Source of the DNA: Acanthosepion pharaonis
Taxonomy: Eukaryota; Mollusca; Cephalopoda; Sepiida; Sepiidae
Reading direction: 5' to 3'
NCBI GenBank assembly: GCA_903632075.3
Contig: CAHIKZ030000125.1
Coordinates: 2,643,501-2,707,500 of the forward strand
DNA length: 64,000 bases
This document shows positions 60,190-64,000 of this stretch, piece by piece. The notes under the pieces were generated by a model. That model was not told the origin of the DNA. It made no database searches and was given only the letters and a program-made list of their open reading frames with translations. The number at the start of each line of letters is the position of its first letter. Position 1 is the stretch's first letter. The position numbers were made by a program, and so were the translations under genes.

Positions 60190-60562
60190 CATTCTTCTCT
60201 CTCCGCTGGTGACCGTTAGTAATTTTGAGTCCAGAGATAAAAGAACACGTGGAATTTTAACTTATCTAATTTATTAACGTCAACGTATACATCTTGTAAA
60301 TATCGAGTGTGGGGAGTTTTTTTCCTTTCAATGGTGACCAGTTCCCAGACACGAAAGTCAACATGTCAACATGGCTTGATATGTGAAAACCAACTCCTTG
60401 AGAACCCTTTCTCTCTCTATCGTTCTCACTCTCGTTCAACCGCTCAAAATCGACTTCATTACTTTGTCTTGTATTTGATCCCTAAGCTCAACCTGAAAGA
60501 GTCAGAGAAGAGATATACTTCCCCCTACAATAATAGTCTGCTAAACTAGTATTTAACAAAAG
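60190..60562. repeat. Diverged direct repeat, right copy (possible LTR)
   Basis: Partner of 57500-57872. An AATAAAG at 60179-60185 just outside could be a poly(A) signal if the element reads plus; the TG start and the primer-site-like sequence favour minus. Orientation is unresolved. Confidence 0.6.
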
Positions 60563-61385
60563 CATTAAAAATATTTTAAGCAAATGCATGGTAGAGATAT
60601 GCAGGAATAACAAGAATGAATGTTGCTTAGAGCTACAAAGACAGGAAGTTGTGGAGAGCTATTTTCACCGTCGTTCTGATTGAAGATGACAGATAAATAG
60701 GAAACATACTGTAGACAATATATATATATATATATATTATTCTGAAATTGATTATTTTTTATGGAACGCATTTATTTTAAAATTTAATTTCCGTAATTTC
60801 GCTTACAATTATTAATAAGCCAACATTGATTGAAAACTTTGAATGAAATAAATATGTCAAATTTACAAATCTTTAAATGCTGATATCAAAAAATCACATT
60901 GGAGGTAATCACATTGTGATTTAAACAAGTTGGGAACGAGGCTGAATTGAAAAGTTTAATAATAATAATAGCAATGTTTAAAACGAAATAAAGGACAAAG
61001 GAAGAAGGAGAATTTAAATCATAAAACTTCACGACACTAAAATTTAATGTTAAATTTACAAACAAGTCATTGTACAAACAAGGCATTTTAAGGTAATTAA
61101 ATGAGACCCTTCAATTACAATTACTTATTTCCAATATTCAATTATTGGAATTTCATATGTTACAGGATGACTTCATTTCAATAATAATTTCGTAAAATTA
61201 CAGCAATAAACAACAACTTGATGATGACATTGTGCTATGTCGAAAGTACGCTGAATAAATAATATGTATCAACACGGTGATTTTCATTCGTCCTTCAATA
61301 AAGACACAAAATGCTTGTCCGAGAATATGAAATGATTCAACTGAAAATAATTAAACGGATGTTGTCAAAATTATTCAATGAATCA

Positions 61386-61388
<3 letters not shown>
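60563..61388. other. No gene recognised
   Basis: AT-rich, with a short TA tract at 60719-60737. Confidence 0.45.

Positions 61389-61479
<91 letters not shown>
61389..61479. repeat. (TA)n(GA)n microsatellite
   Basis: TA to about 61436, then about 21 GA units. Confidence 0.97.
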
Positions 61480-61482
<3 letters not shown>

Positions 61483-62405
61483 ATGAATTCAATGAAGCAA
61501 ATTAAAATGCAGGTTTATAAAGTTTTAACGTAGTATAAGTCTCAGTATGCTATTTCTTGTAAAAGCCTTAGGACAGAAATCCGTTCAGTTTACCACATAC
61601 GATAAACTTCCGGGGATTATGTTTTTTTATTGTTTACATACGTACTGGAAAGTCGTCCCATATCCTGTTTCCCTTTCTATGCTATAATTATTTATTTTCT
61701 CGTCGCTGATGACATCTCTGGAGATTAAGTAGTAATCAGAAAGTAAACACACACACACAAACATGCTATGTTTAAGGGCAAGAAAGCTTTATGGCATGGA
61801 TTGAGCGTGAGTAAATGAAAGTGTGGACGCCGGGGTCAACTGCCTTGTGGCGATAATCTGTTTTATGATTAAACGAAATTTTCACGACTAAAGATTGCAT
61901 TGAAATATGACCGATATGGTCCCCACTAATTGTTAAGCTCTCTGTCCACTCTTAGTTGAACCTGATAATTTTTAAAATGCACTTATTTTATTTATGTTAA
62001 TGTCTGATTTAAAGATGGATCGACTAATTGCATTCATCAAGGAGGCGGATATAGCTTTTTGTAATCAATAGTGCAAATTAATACAAGGTTTAAAATAAAT
62101 ATCGATACTGATAGTTAGATCTAAATTTTTAAAGAATCTTCGATCAGGTGAGACTTCTCGGTTGACAAGACATATACATACCTGTCATGAATAATCAGCA
62201 ATCAAAATTAAAGTTTTCCGACGTTACATAGAATGTTACAAAATGGATTTGTACATTATCCACAACACTACAATGAAACGGTGCATATACAATTCATTTT
62301 ACCTCTGGTTTAGAGAAAATGGGTAATAAATTCTAGAATGAAACTAGAACGTGCATGCATCATTGAAATTAAACGATTCACAATCACAAATAAGCAATAA
62401 TAAAT

Positions 62406-62407
<2 letters not shown>
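61480..62407. other. No gene recognised
   Basis: AT-rich spacer; short CA block at 61748-61759. Confidence 0.45.

Positions 62408-62498
<91 letters not shown>
62408..62498. repeat. (TA)n(CA)n(TA)n microsatellite
   Basis: TA to 62460, CA to about 62492, then a few TA units. Confidence 0.97.
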
Positions 62499-62500
<2 letters not shown>

Positions 62501-63652
62501 CATTGAAGAAAAAGTATTCTGGTGGTATCTGATCATTTCGACCTTTCAAAGCTGCAACATTACGCAAATTACCCAACGATTTGACAGCGTTCTGGATGAG
62601 AGGTCAATTTTGGACAGGAGAATTATTGATTGCAACGTTATTGTAATGTTGCCACAACATCACGTATCCTCAAACGATACTTCATCATTCGTTTTTTTTT
62701 CTCTAGTCTAACTCAAAATCAACGAGAAAAAATATAATCATACGTTTAACAAACATATATAAGTCTCTTATTTATAATATTTCATTCATATTTATTTTTT
62801 GTCGTCAATTATGTTTTATATTTTCCTTTATTGACTTTACACTATTTAAAATGGAACTCGTAAATGCAGATAATCCCAATAAAATGCAACTATGTTTCGA
62901 TGAGAATGATGATAGACTTTATGTAAATTTCTTTGACGTAGAGCAAGCTTCATTGTTCCTGTCAGTTTACAAGGAATTGTTTTCGTCCATTCACTTAGGA
63001 GTGTTCATTTGAAGCGGAACTGATTGTGTGCAAAAAGCCTGGCAGGATTCCAGTCGGCGAATAATGCTCTTATCTTGTCATCTCCTGTCTTGTTAAAATC
63101 ACTGACCGCTTTCATTGTATTTAGAACCTCAAAACAGGAGGGATATGATGAATTCATATTCACCAAATATTTAATAATTTCTGCAGTTTATTCATGTACA
63201 TTTACCCTCAGATCGATGTAAAATGCTTCGCCTGTATTAGAACAGAATTTCGATACACAAAGATATAATAACAAAAATATTTTTTCACTGATAAATGTTT
63301 TTTTTTTTAGAATCGTGGAAAATAAAATATTTCTCTGAATAGGGGATCAGTAAACTTAGATAGGTAATAGGTAAATCATAATCTGATGGAGTGAAAAATG
63401 CGGGGAAATTGAAAATACAAATAAACTGAATTTTCTGTCATTAAATTGACGTATTTTCCTTTCGGGTATTGCTATTTTTCATCCATTATATGCTAATTAT
63501 CAGATATATTATAAGGGTTTCAACATTAAAATGCAAACTTATCCACGGATGTTTACAGATCTTGGATCCAATCGTATTTGAAATCCTCATCAATGATTGG
63601 AGCTTTTATTCAATACAATCAGAAAAAATAGATGTGTGAATGTGTTTCTCGC
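62499..63652. other. No gene recognised
   Basis: AT-rich spacer with a T12 run near 63298. Confidence 0.45.
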
Positions 63653-63670
63653 TCTCTCTCTCCCCCCTCT

Positions 63671-63765
<95 letters not shown>

Positions 63766-63817
63766 CGTTGTTTGTCTGTGTTCCTCTCTCTCACTCTCTC
63801 TGTGTGTGTGTATATGT

Positions 63818-63860
<43 letters not shown>
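63653..63860. repeat. (TC)n(CTAT)n(TA)n(TG)n ... (GATA)n inverted microsatellite complex
   Basis: CTAT units (63672-63702) before and GATA units (63820-63860) after a TA/TG core are complementary, so the whole block can fold into a large imperfect hairpin. Two TC/TG-rich segments lie between. Confidence 0.93.
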
Positions 63861-63862
<2 letters not shown>

Positions 63863-64000
63863 ATAGAGAGATAGATAGATAAGGAGAAAATAGACGAGAA
63901 TTCATCCACATATAATTCTCGTAATTCCTACTGCATTTTTGCAATTTTCGAGTAAGATGCTTTAACTTCGGTGTCAACATTTGATACAATGTGGACAAAC

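Overview
The window looks like non-coding animal DNA from a repeat-rich, AT-rich genome, most likely a cephalopod mollusc (octopus-like). That assignment is inference. It rests on very dense (TA)n, (TAA)n, (GATA)n and (CA)n microsatellites, eukaryotic transposon families, Pol III-derived sequences and no bacterial-style gene packing. I see no complete cellular gene. Almost everything recognisable is a mobile-element relic. Three short segments have protein-like frames bounded by consensus splice signals and are offered only as candidate exons (4213-4335 minus, 11809-12010 minus, 38862-38970 plus).

Layout. 1-2806: a decayed non-LTR retrotransposon (LINE) with reverse transcriptase (RT), CCHC zinc motif and restriction-like endonuclease, in the style of R4/Dong. 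7432-7804: a mariner-type MITE. 8930-9885 (minus): a LINE RT relic. 10133-10389: a solo LTR with a 5-bp target-site duplication (TSD). 13640-14480: a Tc1-like transposase relic. 14757-15165 and 26144-26560: two copies of an unclassified dispersed repeat. 21.48-24.68 kb: a cluster of Pol III-derived relics (two 5S rRNA-like, four tRNA-like) and a 132-bp hairpin. 29.1-29.85, 33.18-34.26, 34.44-35.10 and 41.92-43.64 kb: further fragments of the first LINE family, mostly bordered by (TAA)n/(ATT)n. 45.28-46.62 kb: a second LINE family (N-terminal zinc finger plus RT). 47.18-47.88 kb (minus): a mariner transposase relic. 52219-56030 (minus): a Gypsy-type LTR retrotransposon with both LTRs and matching TSDs. 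It has lost the RT core, RNase H and most of integrase, and carries a tandem array of primer-binding-site-like units. 57.5-60.56 kb: two diverged direct repeats that may be the LTRs of an older element.

How the parts relate. The solo LTR at 10 kb belongs to the same family as the Gypsy element at 52-56 kb, so one copy recombined down to an LTR and another kept its interior but suffered a large deletion. The LINE fragments share a protein architecture, and several abut (TAA)n on one or both sides, which suggests either target preference or tail-seeded microsatellites. Regions not covered by an element are AT-rich and give no sign of genes; this is stated in the entries for those stretches.
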